64,000 nt of DNA from contig CAWAOM010000007.1 in NCBI GenBank assembly GCA_963783695.1, forward strand, positions 186,001 to 250,000. The letters run 5' to 3'. The number at the start of each line of letters is the position of its first letter. Position 1 is the first letter of the stretch. The translations under genes were made by a program, and so were the position numbers. The notes beneath the pieces are model-generated. The model saw only the letters and a list, made by a program, of their open reading frames with translations, was not told where the DNA came from and ran no database searches. This document shows, piece after piece, positions 16,825 to 26,507 of the stretch. The DNA comes from BM003 sp963783695. GTDB lineage: Bacteria; Pseudomonadota; Gammaproteobacteria; Steroidobacterales; BM003.

Positions 16825-18207
16825 TCAGGGCGAAGCGGGCCAGCCGCCGCCAAGCGCCTTGTAGAGAAGCACGATTGCGTTCAGATAATTTTGCAATGTC
16901 GCAGACTGATCGAGCTCCGCGTTGAAACGTGTGCGTTCGGAATCCAACACCTCGAGATAGTCGACTACGCCGCCGTCGTAGCGTGCCCGGGACAAGCGCG
17001 CTGCATTTTGTGCAGCTGTCACCCGCCGTTGTTGTGCCGCGTACTCGTCCCTAAGCGTTCGGATTGCGACCAGCGCGTCCTCGACTTCGCGAAACGCCTG
17101 TTGCACGGTGGCTTCGTAGTTGTAAAGCAGTTGTTCCGTGCGGGCGCGTTCCACCTCTACGTTGGACTTCAGTTTGCCGGAGTTGAAAATCGGCGCAAAA
17201 ATGTCCGCGCTGATGCTCCACAGATCGGCATCGCCGGAATTCAGATCCGAAAGATCGGTGCTCTCGACGCCGAGAAAACCGGTCAGTGTCAGCGACGGAA
17301 AGCGCAGTGCTTCGGCGGCGCCGATCCTCGCGGTCTGCGCGGCCAGCTGTTGCTCCGCAGTCAGCACATCCGGCCGCCGCTGCACGATTTCCGAAGGCAG
17401 GCCGGCAGGAATTTCCGGCGGAAAGACCTGAGCGGTCAGCGCATCACCGCGGACGACCGGCCCGGGGTTACGTCCCAGCAGGATTCGCAGTGCATTCTCG
17501 GCCTGGACGATCTGACGCTGGAAAGTGGCCACCGCAACTTCGGCGACGGCAACCTCGATTTCCGCCTGGTTGACGTCAATCTCCGGCACAGTCCCCTTGT
17601 CGAACCGCGCCTCGACGATCCTGAGGCTCTCGAGCCGGGTGGAGACGGTATTCTCGGAGATCTCGAGTCGCTCATCGAGATCACGTAGCAACAGGTACAC
17701 GCTGGCGACATTTGCCACCAGGCTGATCGTCACGTTGCGGTAGGACTCCTCGGTCGCCAGTAACTCTGCCCGCGCCGATTCGGTGGAGCGGCGCAACCGG
17801 CCCCACAGGTCGACCTCGAATGACAGGTCGCCGCCGAGCAGGAAATCGTTATCTGTGTCGGCGCCGGGAAAAATCTCACGGCTCTGGCGGCCGCGGGCGG
17901 CGCGGCCCACACCGTTGACGAAAGGAAACTGATCGGCGCGGACGAAACCGAGATTGGCGCGCGCTTCGTTGATCCGTGCCAGCGCAATACCGAGGTCCTT
18001 GTTTTCTGCCAGCGCGGTATCGATGAGCAACCGCAGTTGCTCGTCCCGGAACAGTTCCCACCATGGCATGTTTGCGATCGTCTCACCCGACGGCACAGGC
18101 TCTACATAAGCGTCGGGGACCGGGATTTGCGGGCGCTCGAAATCGGGTCCGAGGGTGCAGGCGCCGAGCAAGCTCGCGCTCGCCAGGACACAAATCAGGC
18201 GGCGCAT
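16825..18207 (-). CDS. Outer-membrane efflux lipoprotein (NodT/OprM family)
   Basis: 460 residues. It forms the trimeric outer-membrane duct of the RND pump encoded just upstream. A lipobox (LLGA-C) gives an acylated N-terminus followed by TLGPDFERPQIPVPDAY, a typical OprM/NodT start. Two repeats of the long alpha-helical outer-membrane efflux domain follow, with the family segment IVQRRPDVLTAEQQLAAQTARIG in between and SLTLTGFLG. The ATG at 18207 is separated by one base from the pump stop codon, so translation is probably coupled. Last gene of the three-gene operon. Confidence 0.92.
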   Translation of the reverse strand: MRRLICVLASASLLGACTLGPDFERPQIPVPDAYVEPVPSGETIANMPWWELFRDEQLRLLIDTALAENKDLGIALARINEARANLGFVRADQFPFVNGVGRAARGRQSREIFPGADTDNDFLLGGDLSFEVDLWGRLRRSTESARAELLATEESYRNVTISLVANVASVYLLLRDLDERLEISENTVSTRLESLRIVEARFDKGTVPEIDVNQAEIEVAVAEVAVATFQRQIVQAENALRILLGRNPGPVVRGDALTAQVFPPEIPAGLPSEIVQRRPDVLTAEQQLAAQTARIGAAEALRFPSLTLTGFLGVESTDLSDLNSGDADLWSISADIFAPIFNSGKLKSNVEVERARTEQLLYNYEATVQQAFREVEDALVAIRTLRDEYAAQQRRVTAAQNAARLSRARYDGGVVDYLEVLDSERTRFNAELDQSATLQNYLNAIVLLYKALGGGWPASP

Positions 18208-18208
18208 C

Positions 18209-21200
18209 TCAGGTTTGCTCCGCGACCGGATCCGGCGTCGCAGTCCGATCGGGCGTGTCGTTGCGCGCGATATGGCGTTCCACGAAGACATACAGCGCCG
18301 GCACCAGCAGGACACCCACCACTGTGGCGACCAGCATCCCGCTGAACACCGTCATCCCCATCACCACGCGCGCTTCCGCGCCGGCGCCGCTGGCTACCAG
18401 CAACGGCAATACGCCGAGGATAAAGCTGAATGCTGTCATCAGGATCGGGCGGAAACGCAGTCTTGCCGCTTCCTTGGCTGCCTCGACCGCGCTCTTGCCT
18501 TTCTCGAATTCGACCTTGGCGAACTCGACGATAAGAATTGCGTTTTTCGCTGACAATCCAATCAGCATGACCAGTCCTATCTGGGCAAAAACATTGTTCA
18601 CATAGCTTTCGTCGAACAGCCGTGCAATGAACAATCCACTGATGGCGCCGAACACGGCAATCGGCGTGCCCAGCAGCACCGACAGCGGCAGCGACCAGCT
18701 TTCGTACTGCGCGGCAAGAATCAGGTAAACGAACACCAGCGCCATCAGGAATACCACCGCGCCCGATCCCTCGGCGGCTTTTTCCTGGTACGACATATCT
18801 GCCCAGGAGTAGGACATATCGCCGGGCAGCACCTCGTTCGCGACCTCCTCGAGTGCCGCGAGCGCCTGCGAAGAGCTGTAACCTGGCGCCGCCTGCCCGG
18901 TAAGTTTCGCGCTGCGGAAAAGATTGAACCGGTTGGTGAACTCGGGACCGGCAGAGCGGCTGGTCTCCACCAGTGTCGACAATGGCACGGCCTCGCCCTT
19001 GTCGTTGCGTACGTAGAAACTTCGCACGCCGTCGATGCTCGCCCGGTACTCGGGTTCGGCCTGGACATAGACTTTGTACAGGCGGCCGAAACGGTTGAAG
19101 TCGTTGACATAGGCGCCGCCAAGGAAGGCCCCGACCGAGCTGTTGACCTCGGCCAGCGGGACCCCGAGTTTCAGCGCCTTGGCGTCGTCGATATTCAGGA
19201 ATATCTGCGGCGACTCCGGCCGGAACAGCGTAACGATCCCGGAAATCTCGGGGCGGGCACTGGCGGCCTGAATAAAGGCGGCCGTTTGTTCCGCCAGGTA
19301 AGAGGGAGTATTGCCGCCGCGATCCTGCAACATCATCGTGAACCCCGAGCCGGTGCCGAGGCCGGGTATTGCCGGCGGCCCGAATGCGAATGCGATACCA
19401 CCCTTTATTCGGGTCGCGAAATCGGCATTTAACCGGCGCACGATCTCATTGGCATGGTCTTCCGCGTCCGGGCGGAACTCCCAGTCCTTGAGCTGGAGGA
19501 AGGCCATGCCGGCATTGGGTTGCAGCGTACCGCTGACGATGCTGTAGCCGGCGATTGCGGTCGAGTTCTGGACCGCGTCGTACTCCGCGATAATCTCCTC
19601 CATCACGGCAATTACGCTGTCGGTGCGCTGCAGAGAGGCACCGTCCGGCATGATCAGCCCGGTCATCACGTAGCCCTGATCTTCCTCCGGCACGAACCCG
19701 GCCGGAACGATTTTGAACAGGAACACGATGCCGATAATGATTGCGATTAACAGGACTCCGGACCGGTACAGTTTGGTCAGGAAGAAGTCCGCCAGCACCA
19801 TGAACTTGTCCGTGGTAGCGTCCAGCCCGCGATTGAACCAGTTGAAGAAGCCGTCGAGGAAACTCTTTTTCTTTTCACTCGGCGGCTTTAACAACGATGC
19901 AGACAGTGCCGGACTCAGCGTCAGCGCATTGATCGAAGAGATGGCCACGGAAATGGCGATGGTAATCGCGAACTGCTGGTAGAGCCGACCGGTAATGCCA
20001 CCCATCGCGGCAACCGGCACGAACACCGCGATCAGCGACAGCGAGGTGGCGACAATCGGGCCGGATACCTCGCGCATCGCCTCGATCGTTGCTTCCTTGG
20101 GCGCCATCCCCTGTTCCATTTTCAGCGCGACGGCCTCTACCACGACGATCGCGTCATCCACCACGATGCCGATTGCCAGCACCAGCCCGAGCAGTGACAG
20201 CGTATTGATAGAGAAGCCGAGCAGCGGGAAGACCATGAACGTGCCGATCAGCGAAACCGGCACGGTCAGCGTCGGGATCAGCGTGGAGCGGGCGTTCTGC
20301 AGGAAGATGAACACGACCAGGATGACGAGCCCGACGGCCTGGAACAGCGTGATCACGATTTCGCGGATACCTTCCGTAATGGGTTTGGTGGTATCGAGCG
20401 AAATGACGTATTCGAGATCATCCGGAAAGCGCTGCGAGATGTTCTCCATCGCGGTGACGATTTGTTCGGCAACTTCGAGGCCGTTGGCGTTCGGCAGCTG
20501 GAAAGCCCACAGCATGGCTGCGGGCTGACCGTCGAGTCGGACCTTGTACAGGTAGCTCTGGGCGCCGAGCTCGATGCGTGAGACGTCTTTCAGCAAAACC
20601 TGTGACCCGTCAGGGCTCGCGCGCACGACTACCTCGCCGAACTCTTCCGGGGTTTCGAAGCGGCCGCCGGTCTGCACCGTGTAGGTGAATTCGTTCCCGG
20701 CCGGTGCCGGTTCGCCGCCGATCTGCCCGGCGGGGACGAGGACGTTCTGCTCCTGGATCGCCCTGATAATGTCCGAGACGGTGAGGTTGAGCTTGGACAA
20801 CTGATCCGGACGAATCCATACCCGCATCGCGTACTCGTTGCTGCTGCCGCCGAGCACTTCCGCATTGCCAACGCCGCGGATTCGCGCCAGTTCGTCGATC
20901 ACATTGATCGAGGCATAGTTGGTCAGGAAGTTTTCGTCATAAGTCCCGTTGGGGGAAATCAGCGCTATCAGCAATAGCGGAAAAGACAGTTGTTTCTTAA
21001 CCGTTGTACCGAGCCGCTTTACTTCCTCCGGCAGGCTGGCCTGCGCTTCGGAGACCCGGTTCTGGGTCAGCACGTTGGCCATGTCGAGATCGGTCCCGAC
21101 CTCGAAGGACACGTTCAGTGACATCCGCCCGTCGCTGGAGTTGGTCGAGTTCATATAGATCATGTCCTCGACACCGTTGACCTTCTGCTCGATCGGGGTC

Positions 21201-21385
21201 GCAACGGACTGTTCGACGTTGGTGGCGCTGGCACCGGTGTAGGTCGCGGAGACCGCCACCATCGGTGGGGTGATCTCCGGGTACTGGGCTATTGGCAGAC
21301 GGCCGAGCGCGACGAAACCCACGATCACGATGATGATCGCGATTACCATTGCAACGATAGGTCGGCGGACGAAAAACTCGGCCAC
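18209..21385 (-). CDS. RND multidrug efflux pump, HAE1 family (AcrB/MexF-like)
   Basis: 1058 residues. This is the inner-membrane proton/drug antiporter that captures compounds from the periplasm. All landmarks of the HAE1 group are there: N-terminal FFVRRPIVAMVIAIIIVIVG, the porter domain, the proton-relay helix LGLVLAIGIVVDDAIVVVEAV with paired Asp, a second half beginning near 540, and the closing helices GLVMLIGLSAKNAILIVEFA and RFRPILMTAFSFILGVLPLL. The length is standard. It lies three bases after the adaptor gene and one base before the channel gene. The substrate range is not predictable. No regulator gene is adjacent. Confidence 0.95.
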   Translation of the reverse strand: MAEFFVRRPIVAMVIAIIIVIVGFVALGRLPIAQYPEITPPMVAVSATYTGASATNVEQSVATPIEQKVNGVEDMIYMNSTNSSDGRMSLNVSFEVGTDLDMANVLTQNRVSEAQASLPEEVKRLGTTVKKQLSFPLLLIALISPNGTYDENFLTNYASINVIDELARIRGVGNAEVLGGSSNEYAMRVWIRPDQLSKLNLTVSDIIRAIQEQNVLVPAGQIGGEPAPAGNEFTYTVQTGGRFETPEEFGEVVVRASPDGSQVLLKDVSRIELGAQSYLYKVRLDGQPAAMLWAFQLPNANGLEVAEQIVTAMENISQRFPDDLEYVISLDTTKPITEGIREIVITLFQAVGLVILVVFIFLQNARSTLIPTLTVPVSLIGTFMVFPLLGFSINTLSLLGLVLAIGIVVDDAIVVVEAVALKMEQGMAPKEATIEAMREVSGPIVATSLSLIAVFVPVAAMGGITGRLYQQFAITIAISVAISSINALTLSPALSASLLKPPSEKKKSFLDGFFNWFNRGLDATTDKFMVLADFFLTKLYRSGVLLIAIIIGIVFLFKIVPAGFVPEEDQGYVMTGLIMPDGASLQRTDSVIAVMEEIIAEYDAVQNSTAIAGYSIVSGTLQPNAGMAFLQLKDWEFRPDAEDHANEIVRRLNADFATRIKGGIAFAFGPPAIPGLGTGSGFTMMLQDRGGNTPSYLAEQTAAFIQAASARPEISGIVTLFRPESPQIFLNIDDAKALKLGVPLAEVNSSVGAFLGGAYVNDFNRFGRLYKVYVQAEPEYRASIDGVRSFYVRNDKGEAVPLSTLVETSRSAGPEFTNRFNLFRSAKLTGQAAPGYSSSQALAALEEVANEVLPGDMSYSWADMSYQEKAAEGSGAVVFLMALVFVYLILAAQYESWSLPLSVLLGTPIAVFGAISGLFIARLFDESYVNNVFAQIGLVMLIGLSAKNAILIVEFAKVEFEKGKSAVEAAKEAARLRFRPILMTAFSFILGVLPLLVASGAGAEARVVMGMTVFSGMLVATVVGVLLVPALYVFVERHIARNDTPDRTATPDPVAEQT

Positions 21386-21388
21386 GCG

Positions 21389-22609
21389 TCAGCTCCCCTG
21401 TTCCGGCTTGGCGTCTGTGTCTGGTTGGAGGCTCTCCAGGGCGACGACTTTCGGGTTGATTCTGGCGTCGTTGCGCAGTCTCAACAGGCCCTCGATCGCG
21501 ACTTTTTCACTCGCCTCGAGGCCGGAATCGATGATTTGCAGATTGCCGATCTGTGGTCCGAGCTCCACGACCCTCAGCTTGACGGTACCGTCGTCGGCTA
21601 CCACGAATACGCGGAAAGTTCCCTGCAGCTCGGAGACCGCGCGGAGCGGAATCATCACCGCATCTTCGCGCCGGTCGATGATCGCACGCACCCTGGCGAA
21701 CTGCCCGGCCAGTACGATACCGCCCGGATTGTCGAAATCCGCTTCCATCGTGAACGTACCAGTGGTCGGGTTTATTGCAGCGTCATAGGCGACGACATGG
21801 CCTGTGTGCTCGTGCAACGTGCCGTCGGCGAGGATCAGTTGCAGGTTGCCACCTTGCCCGGGCGGGGCGTCGCCGCCCGGTTGCTCGCGAAGGTCTGCGA
21901 TTTTTCGGGCGAGACGCAGGTAGTCGCGTTCGTTGATTGCAAAACGTACCCGGATCGGGTCGTTGCGCGAGACATAGTTCAGCACCACAGGATTGGGTTC
22001 CGCGCCGACGAACTCGCCGACCTTGGCGGCAGAGATCCCGATGGCGCCATCGATCGGAGACAGGATACGCGTATAGCTGAGCTCGATTTCCGCCTGTTCC
22101 TGTTGCGCCCGCGCAGCCTGCAGGGTGCCGATCGAAGCTTCATACCGTGCCTGGGCACCGTCGAGGTCCTGCTGGCTGACTGCGTTCATCTCCGCCAACG
22201 GCCTGATTCTCTCGAGGTCGGCCTTGGCATTTGCGAGCAGCGTGCGAGCTTCGGCGACACGGCCTTCGGCTTCAACGACTTTGGAACGGAACGGCGCCGG
22301 ATCTATCGTATAGAGAAGCTGGTCTTTCTCGACGGGACGGCCCTCCTCGAATTCGATACTTTCGAGAAATCCCTGCACCCGTGCGCGAATCGGGATGTCG
22401 ACGGAACCGCGGGTCTGACCGACCAGGTCGAGGGTAATGTCCGCATCGCGCTGGATCGCTTCGACAACTGAAATATCGAGGGGTGGCGGCGCGGGCGGCG
22501 TGGCGTCGCCGCAGCCAGCGATCGCTATCGCCAGTGCTGCCAGGATCGCGAGCCGGAAGGCAAGCTGATTGCCTGCGCTCTGCTTTTGCATGGTTGTTTC
22601 CCTGTTCAT
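21389..22609 (-). CDS. RND efflux periplasmic adaptor (AcrA/MexE-like lipoprotein)
   Basis: 406 residues. It bridges pump and channel. A lipobox (AIAGC) is followed by TPPAPPPLDISVVEA, a lipoyl/barrel-sandwich hairpin domain (VRARVQGFLESIEFEEGRPV), an alpha hairpin rich in Ala/Glu (about 105-175) and a beta barrel with SYTRILSPIDGAIG. Arrangement and length match MexE/AcrA. The ATG at 22609 is favoured by GGCGAGG six bases ahead; an ATG at 22591 is also possible. It is the first gene of the adaptor-pump-channel operon, whose promoter must lie in 22610-22890. Confidence 0.92.
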   Translation of the reverse strand: MNRETTMQKQSAGNQLAFRLAILAALAIAIAGCGDATPPAPPPLDISVVEAIQRDADITLDLVGQTRGSVDIPIRARVQGFLESIEFEEGRPVEKDQLLYTIDPAPFRSKVVEAEGRVAEARTLLANAKADLERIRPLAEMNAVSQQDLDGAQARYEASIGTLQAARAQQEQAEIELSYTRILSPIDGAIGISAAKVGEFVGAEPNPVVLNYVSRNDPIRVRFAINERDYLRLARKIADLREQPGGDAPPGQGGNLQLILADGTLHEHTGHVVAYDAAINPTTGTFTMEADFDNPGGIVLAGQFARVRAIIDRREDAVMIPLRAVSELQGTFRVFVVADDGTVKLRVVELGPQIGNLQIIDSGLEASEKVAIEGLLRLRNDARINPKVVALESLQPDTDAKPEQGS

Positions 22610-22722
22610 GATGAACCTCGCCAACTACCGCATCGGTAAGCGACGGAATTGCCGACCGGTCGTGTGCCGGTTGCCCGATGATGACGGTACGAGGATCATT
22701 GATTTGCGGCCTTGGCTTTTGC

Positions 22723-22836
22723 GGTAACGCACTTGTTTTTGTCCGGGTCGATCGATTATGCGGGAATAAGCCATTTGTCGATATCGCATTCCAACACGGA
22801 ATGAACCAGCGAACTAATTTAAACATGGTAACGCAC
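22723..22836. repeat. Direct 10-base repeats in the RND operon leader region
   Basis: GGTAACGCAC occurs at 22723-22732 and 22827-22836, both upstream of the pump operon. They could bind a distant regulator. No clear -35/-10 was assigned. The rest of the 340-base gap holds only the terminator of the neighbouring gene. Confidence 0.3.
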
Positions 22837-22888
22837 GGCCGATTTGGAGGCCAAAACTATTGTCGCGATCGATACCCGCCGCAGGCGC

Positions 22889-22919
22889 AAAAAAAGAGGC
22901 CGGGCTGTGAGGCCCGGCC
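22889..22919 (-). terminator. Rho-independent terminator of the DUF4382 lipoprotein gene
   Basis: On the minus strand a perfect 8-base GGCCGGGC/GCCCGGCC stem with a 6-base loop is followed by C-T and a run of seven T. It lies about 30 bases past the stop codon of the gene ending at 22949. Confidence 0.85.
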
Positions 22920-22948
22920 AAGCGTTACGCGCGGGTAATCCTTAGGAT

Positions 22949-25321
22949 CTAAGGATTTGCTGCCGCCATCGCATCGACGATGGCCTGCAACTCTTCATCG
23001 CTGAGTGCCCTCAGCGATGCGGTATTCATGCCGCCCTTGTTCTCGGCGATCGCAGTGCGGATGTCGGGAACGTTGCGTGTGGCGACCGGCATTCGCTGGA
23101 TTGAGTCGATCGCGCCGTGACAGCCCTGGCAGTTTTCGCTGTACAGGGCGGCGCCGTCGATGGTGACCGTATCCGCGGCCATGACGCTGACAGCGGCGGG
23201 TCCGCTTTCGAGTGCGCCGTCACTGACCACGAGTGTTGCGACGTACTCGCCCACGACATCCGGCTCGAAGCTCGTGAGCTCGGCAGCCGGGTCGGCGATG
23301 GCTGCCGCCGATCCCGCCGGGGTTTCCAGGGTCCAGCTGTAGGTCAGCGCCTGACCCTCGGGGTCGAAGCTGCCGCTGCCGTCGAGCGTCACTTTGTCGC
23401 CGACGCTGGCTTCGAGCGGCATGGCTTCGGCTACCGCGACCGGAGCGTCGTTGGCGTTCGGGTCCACGGCGGTAACCACAACGCTGTCGGTAGCGCTGAA
23501 TTGGCCATCGCTTACCGTGAGTTCGGCCTGGTAACTGCCGACAAGGTCGGTGATGAAGCTCGGCATCGCGGTGTCCGCACCGGCAAGTTCGGCGCTGCTG
23601 CCATCCGGCACTGCCAGTGACCAGCTGAAACCCAGCGGATCGCCATCCGGGTCGCTGCTGCCGCTGCCGTCGAGCATGACATTGGCACCGGCCTCGACGC
23701 GCTGATCGTCGCCGGCATTGGCGCTTGGCGCGCGGTTGCCGTTACCGTCATCCCCGGTCTGGTCGACGATGACCGTTTCGGCCTCGAAGCAACCGTCGAC
23801 ATCTTCTTCGCCAAATACGTCGATGCGTTGTCCCGGCTCGAGGTCGTCGAGCGTGCCGCGATCGCTGCGCAGCCTATCGCCCTCGGCGCTGATCAGGAAT
23901 ATATCGGTGGAGTCCTCGACATCGACGCAGCGATCGCCGTCGGCGGTGGTCATCGTAAAGCCGGAACGTCTCATCTCGAGAATCTCTCCGCGCAGGATAT
24001 CCTCGCCTTCCGGTGCAATATCGAGGACGATCAGAGCCGTCTTGTAGCGATTCACGTTACCGAGTTCAAAGACGCCGTCGAAATAGCCGACCATGTCGGT
24101 GACCAGGTACGACTCATCCAGCGGTTCCCCGCTCTTGGAGAAGATTCGCGCGCCGGGCTGCACCAGACCGGTAACCGTCGAGCCGTCCACATATCCCTGG
24201 CCCGGCAGAATCTCGAGGCCGAACTCGCTGGTCGCAGCTGTGAAATCTTCGTCGACCCGGCCCTTCAGTGATTCAAACGTGCCGCGTACGCCGAGTTCGA
24301 CTACAGCTGCATCCATCGCGAAATGGTTGCGCTCGAATTCGTCGTCATCGTCGCGGTCGCCCGAATCGCCGTCGCCGTCGCCGTCGTCGTCTTCGTTGTC
24401 GTTGTCGTCATCGTCGTCGTCGTCGTCATCATCGCCTTTCCGTGCGAGAACGCTGCGGCGATCCTTGTCACCGCGGAACATGCCGGCAACAGTCGCGAAA
24501 TCGCCACTCCGAATTGCGCTGAAGTCGGTGGGATCGCCCTGGTTATCGAAAATACCGGTGTCGCCTTGGGTGTAAACACTCAGGCAATGCTCGTCATCGA
24601 AATCGTTGTCATCGTCGTCATCCGACAACAGCTCTTTCTGGCACAGCTGGAACCGCTGATCGTCACTGTCCACTCGACCGATTTGTCCATACACCCGCGA
24701 CAGGCGTTCGTAGCCCTCGCCATTCATGATGCTGACGAAAACGACGGGACGGAACTTTATCCGGCCATTACCCGTTTCATGCAGCTTGAACGACTTGCCG
24801 GCATGGAAATCGAGCTGGATCAGCAGGTTGCCATCCGCCTCCACCGCGAATTTCTCGCGCGGCTTCAGGTCGAAATTGCCATTGCGCGGCAGTTCCGCAT
24901 ACTGGGCATCGGCCATGGAGCCGCCCTTGGGAATCAGCGCGATCTCATCCAGGTAAATACGGATCTTCGTATAGATGCCGGGAGCGATCGTGTCGGACAG
25001 GGCAAACAGTTCGCCGTTGCCCTCCAGGCGTTTCAAATCGAATGTTTTGTTGCCACGGAATACAGTTTCGGCCGGGCCGTCGCCCAGCAGGTCAACACGC
25101 GTAACGCTGAGCAGAATTTTGTCGTAGTCCTGCTCGATGCCGTCGGTGATGATCAGGCCCACTGTGCCCGTTTTGCCCGAGGGTTGACCGCTCACCGGCG
25201 GAGCCGACGAATCGCTGCTGCTGGCAGAGCCACCGCCACCGCCGCCGCAACCGCCCAGCAATAAGAGACCGGCGAGAATCGCCGCCACGCAATATGCGTC
25301 TTTGCGTTTCGAATGGGTCAT
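22949..25321 (-). CDS. Large lipoprotein: DUF4382, Asp-rich linkers, two PKD-like domains, C-terminal cytochrome c
   Basis: 790 residues. A lipobox (LLGG-C25) is followed by a Gly/Ser linker and DUF4382 (about 52-200; GLIITDG...KILLSVTRVDLLG). Two low-complexity acidic tracts follow (about 231-243 and 295-328) with runs of up to ten Asp, suited to binding calcium. Further beta domains of DUF5666-like character run to about 510. Two K319/PKD-type domains come next (about 525-715; DGSGSSDPDGDPL and DGSGSFDPEGQAL). A short class I cytochrome c (from about 726) has heme site CQGCH and a candidate axial Met in KGGMNT. It should sit on the outer-membrane or cell surface. AGGAGGAT precedes the ATG. 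The role is unknown; surface electron transfer is only a guess. Confidence 0.85.
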   Translation of the reverse strand: MTHSKRKDAYCVAAILAGLLLLGGCGGGGGGSASSSDSSAPPVSGQPSGKTGTVGLIITDGIEQDYDKILLSVTRVDLLGDGPAETVFRGNKTFDLKRLEGNGELFALSDTIAPGIYTKIRIYLDEIALIPKGGSMADAQYAELPRNGNFDLKPREKFAVEADGNLLIQLDFHAGKSFKLHETGNGRIKFRPVVFVSIMNGEGYERLSRVYGQIGRVDSDDQRFQLCQKELLSDDDDDNDFDDEHCLSVYTQGDTGIFDNQGDPTDFSAIRSGDFATVAGMFRGDKDRRSVLARKGDDDDDDDDDDNDNEDDDGDGDGDSGDRDDDDEFERNHFAMDAAVVELGVRGTFESLKGRVDEDFTAATSEFGLEILPGQGYVDGSTVTGLVQPGARIFSKSGEPLDESYLVTDMVGYFDGVFELGNVNRYKTALIVLDIAPEGEDILRGEILEMRRSGFTMTTADGDRCVDVEDSTDIFLISAEGDRLRSDRGTLDDLEPGQRIDVFGEEDVDGCFEAETVIVDQTGDDGNGNRAPSANAGDDQRVEAGANVMLDGSGSSDPDGDPLGFSWSLAVPDGSSAELAGADTAMPSFITDLVGSYQAELTVSDGQFSATDSVVVTAVDPNANDAPVAVAEAMPLEASVGDKVTLDGSGSFDPEGQALTYSWTLETPAGSAAAIADPAAELTSFEPDVVGEYVATLVVSDGALESGPAAVSVMAADTVTIDGAALYSENCQGCHGAIDSIQRMPVATRNVPDIRTAIAENKGGMNTASLRALSDEELQAIVDAMAAANP

Positions 25322-25621
25322 GGTCCGTATCCTCCTGCGGCCCCTTTTCGGGGAGCTCTGTAGTTATCTGTTCGAGATAACAGAGTCGGCGTCTCCGGAC
25401 GGGCTTTCAACCTGTCGTGAAACGACGACAGGGCAGAAAGTACTCGGCATGCATCGATGATTGCGGGGCGAAACCGGGATTAGCAACTCTTTCAAGGGAT
25501 TATCGTCGCATGCGACCGCCCGGGCGGCGTGTATCGGAACGGAGGGGCGCCGCGATAATCGCGGCAAAATGCGCGGCCTTTCAGATTATGTTCAAATCAG
25601 TTGCCGGCGCCCTGCGCAGGC
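25322..25621. other. 300-base intergenic region without a recognised gene
   Basis: It separates two minus-strand genes and must hold the promoter of the DUF4382 lipoprotein gene. I saw no clear promoter, riboswitch or terminator in it. Confidence 0.4.
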
Positions 25622-26251
25622 TTACAGGCGGTAAGTCAGGCGCGCTTGGTATTCGTTTAGCGCCTGCTGGTGCAGCACCTTGTCGCGTTCGAGTTGCAGG
25701 ATTTCCGCTTCCAGCTCTCCCTGACGCTGATGCAGGCGTTTGCTTTCCGCCAACGCCTCGGCGCGCTGCTCACCGGTCGTTCCGTCCGCGATCAGCAGTG
25801 CTTCGCGTGACGCAAGATGGTCCGCGATATCTTCGAGCTCGGCCTTGCGCGTACGAATTTTGCCATCGGCGCCACGCACCTTCGACTGCAGTACATAGAG
25901 CTCGCGGCCCTCGCGGTAGGCATCGGCGAAGGCGGAGGTTTGCTCGCCCGCACAGACGGTGGGCAGCGCCGCGCCGCTGGAGCCGACGCGAAAGCCGTTT
26001 TCCGGACGGCAGTACTCGCGCAGACCGAGTTCGCGTCCGTCCTGATACGCAGTGAAATCCGGGGTGATGCCGTGTTTGGCGCAGGCTTTGCGGTGCTGGC
26101 CAATGCGGTCCCCGGTCATGCCGCGGACACCGTCTTCATAGCCGATTGCACCCCAGTCACTGTAGATACACTCGTCTTCGTTCATCGTGGCACAAGCGGA
26201 CAGCACCAGCGCCGCAAGCACAGTCAGTATCGGACCCGTGGCCTTTTGCAT
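25622..26251 (-). CDS. DUF2799 lipoprotein
   Basis: 209 residues. A lipobox (LSAC-A) follows a short signal peptide. The region IYSDWGAIGYEDGVRG, then RIGQHRKACAKHGITPDFTAYQDGRELGLREYCRPENGF, is the DUF2799 signature. The last 80 residues are a charged coiled coil (LAESKRLHQRQGELEAEIL). The function of the family is unknown; the protein should be anchored in the periplasm. The ATG at 26251 has GGGGAGAG four bases ahead. It is transcribed after the FKBP gene but separated from it by that gene's terminator. Confidence 0.85.
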   Translation of the reverse strand: MQKATGPILTVLAALVLSACATMNEDECIYSDWGAIGYEDGVRGMTGDRIGQHRKACAKHGITPDFTAYQDGRELGLREYCRPENGFRVGSSGAALPTVCAGEQTSAFADAYREGRELYVLQSKVRGADGKIRTRKAELEDIADHLASREALLIADGTTGEQRAEALAESKRLHQRQGELEAEILQLERDKVLHQQALNEYQARLTYRL

Positions 26252-26406
26252 CGGTCTCTCCCCGGGCTGGCTCCGGCCGCACGCACCGCGCCCCCCGTTT
26301 TCGACATAAGCTGCGCCAAGTGTAAGGACGTTGGCGATCGCGTTGCCGTGAACGCGCTCACACAACTGCAGTGCTCTGGCCGCGTGAGTGCTTAATGCGG
26401 ATGGGC

Positions 26407-26440
26407 AAAAAAAACAGCGCCGGCGAAGGTCGCCGGCGCT
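26407..26440 (-). terminator. Rho-independent terminator of the FKBP gene
   Basis: On the minus strand a perfect 11-base AGCGCCGGCGA/TCGCCGGCGCT stem with a 3-base loop is followed after one base by eight T. It lies about 70 bases after the FKBP stop codon. Confidence 0.9.
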
Positions 26441-26507
26441 GCTGGAGAGCGGAAATACCAGGCAGGCCTGCCGCAGAAAGCGCTGGCAGGCATTGCGCCG
26501 TGGCGTG

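Noticed and set aside
24338..24437. GTC/ATC triplet array as a possible CRISPR or microsatellite
   Set aside because: It is in frame and encodes the Asp-rich linker; no spacer structure.
24323..25264. 313-codon plus-strand Val-rich frame over the DUF4382 lipoprotein gene
   Set aside because: The Val and Ile runs are simply the reverse complement of Asp codons.
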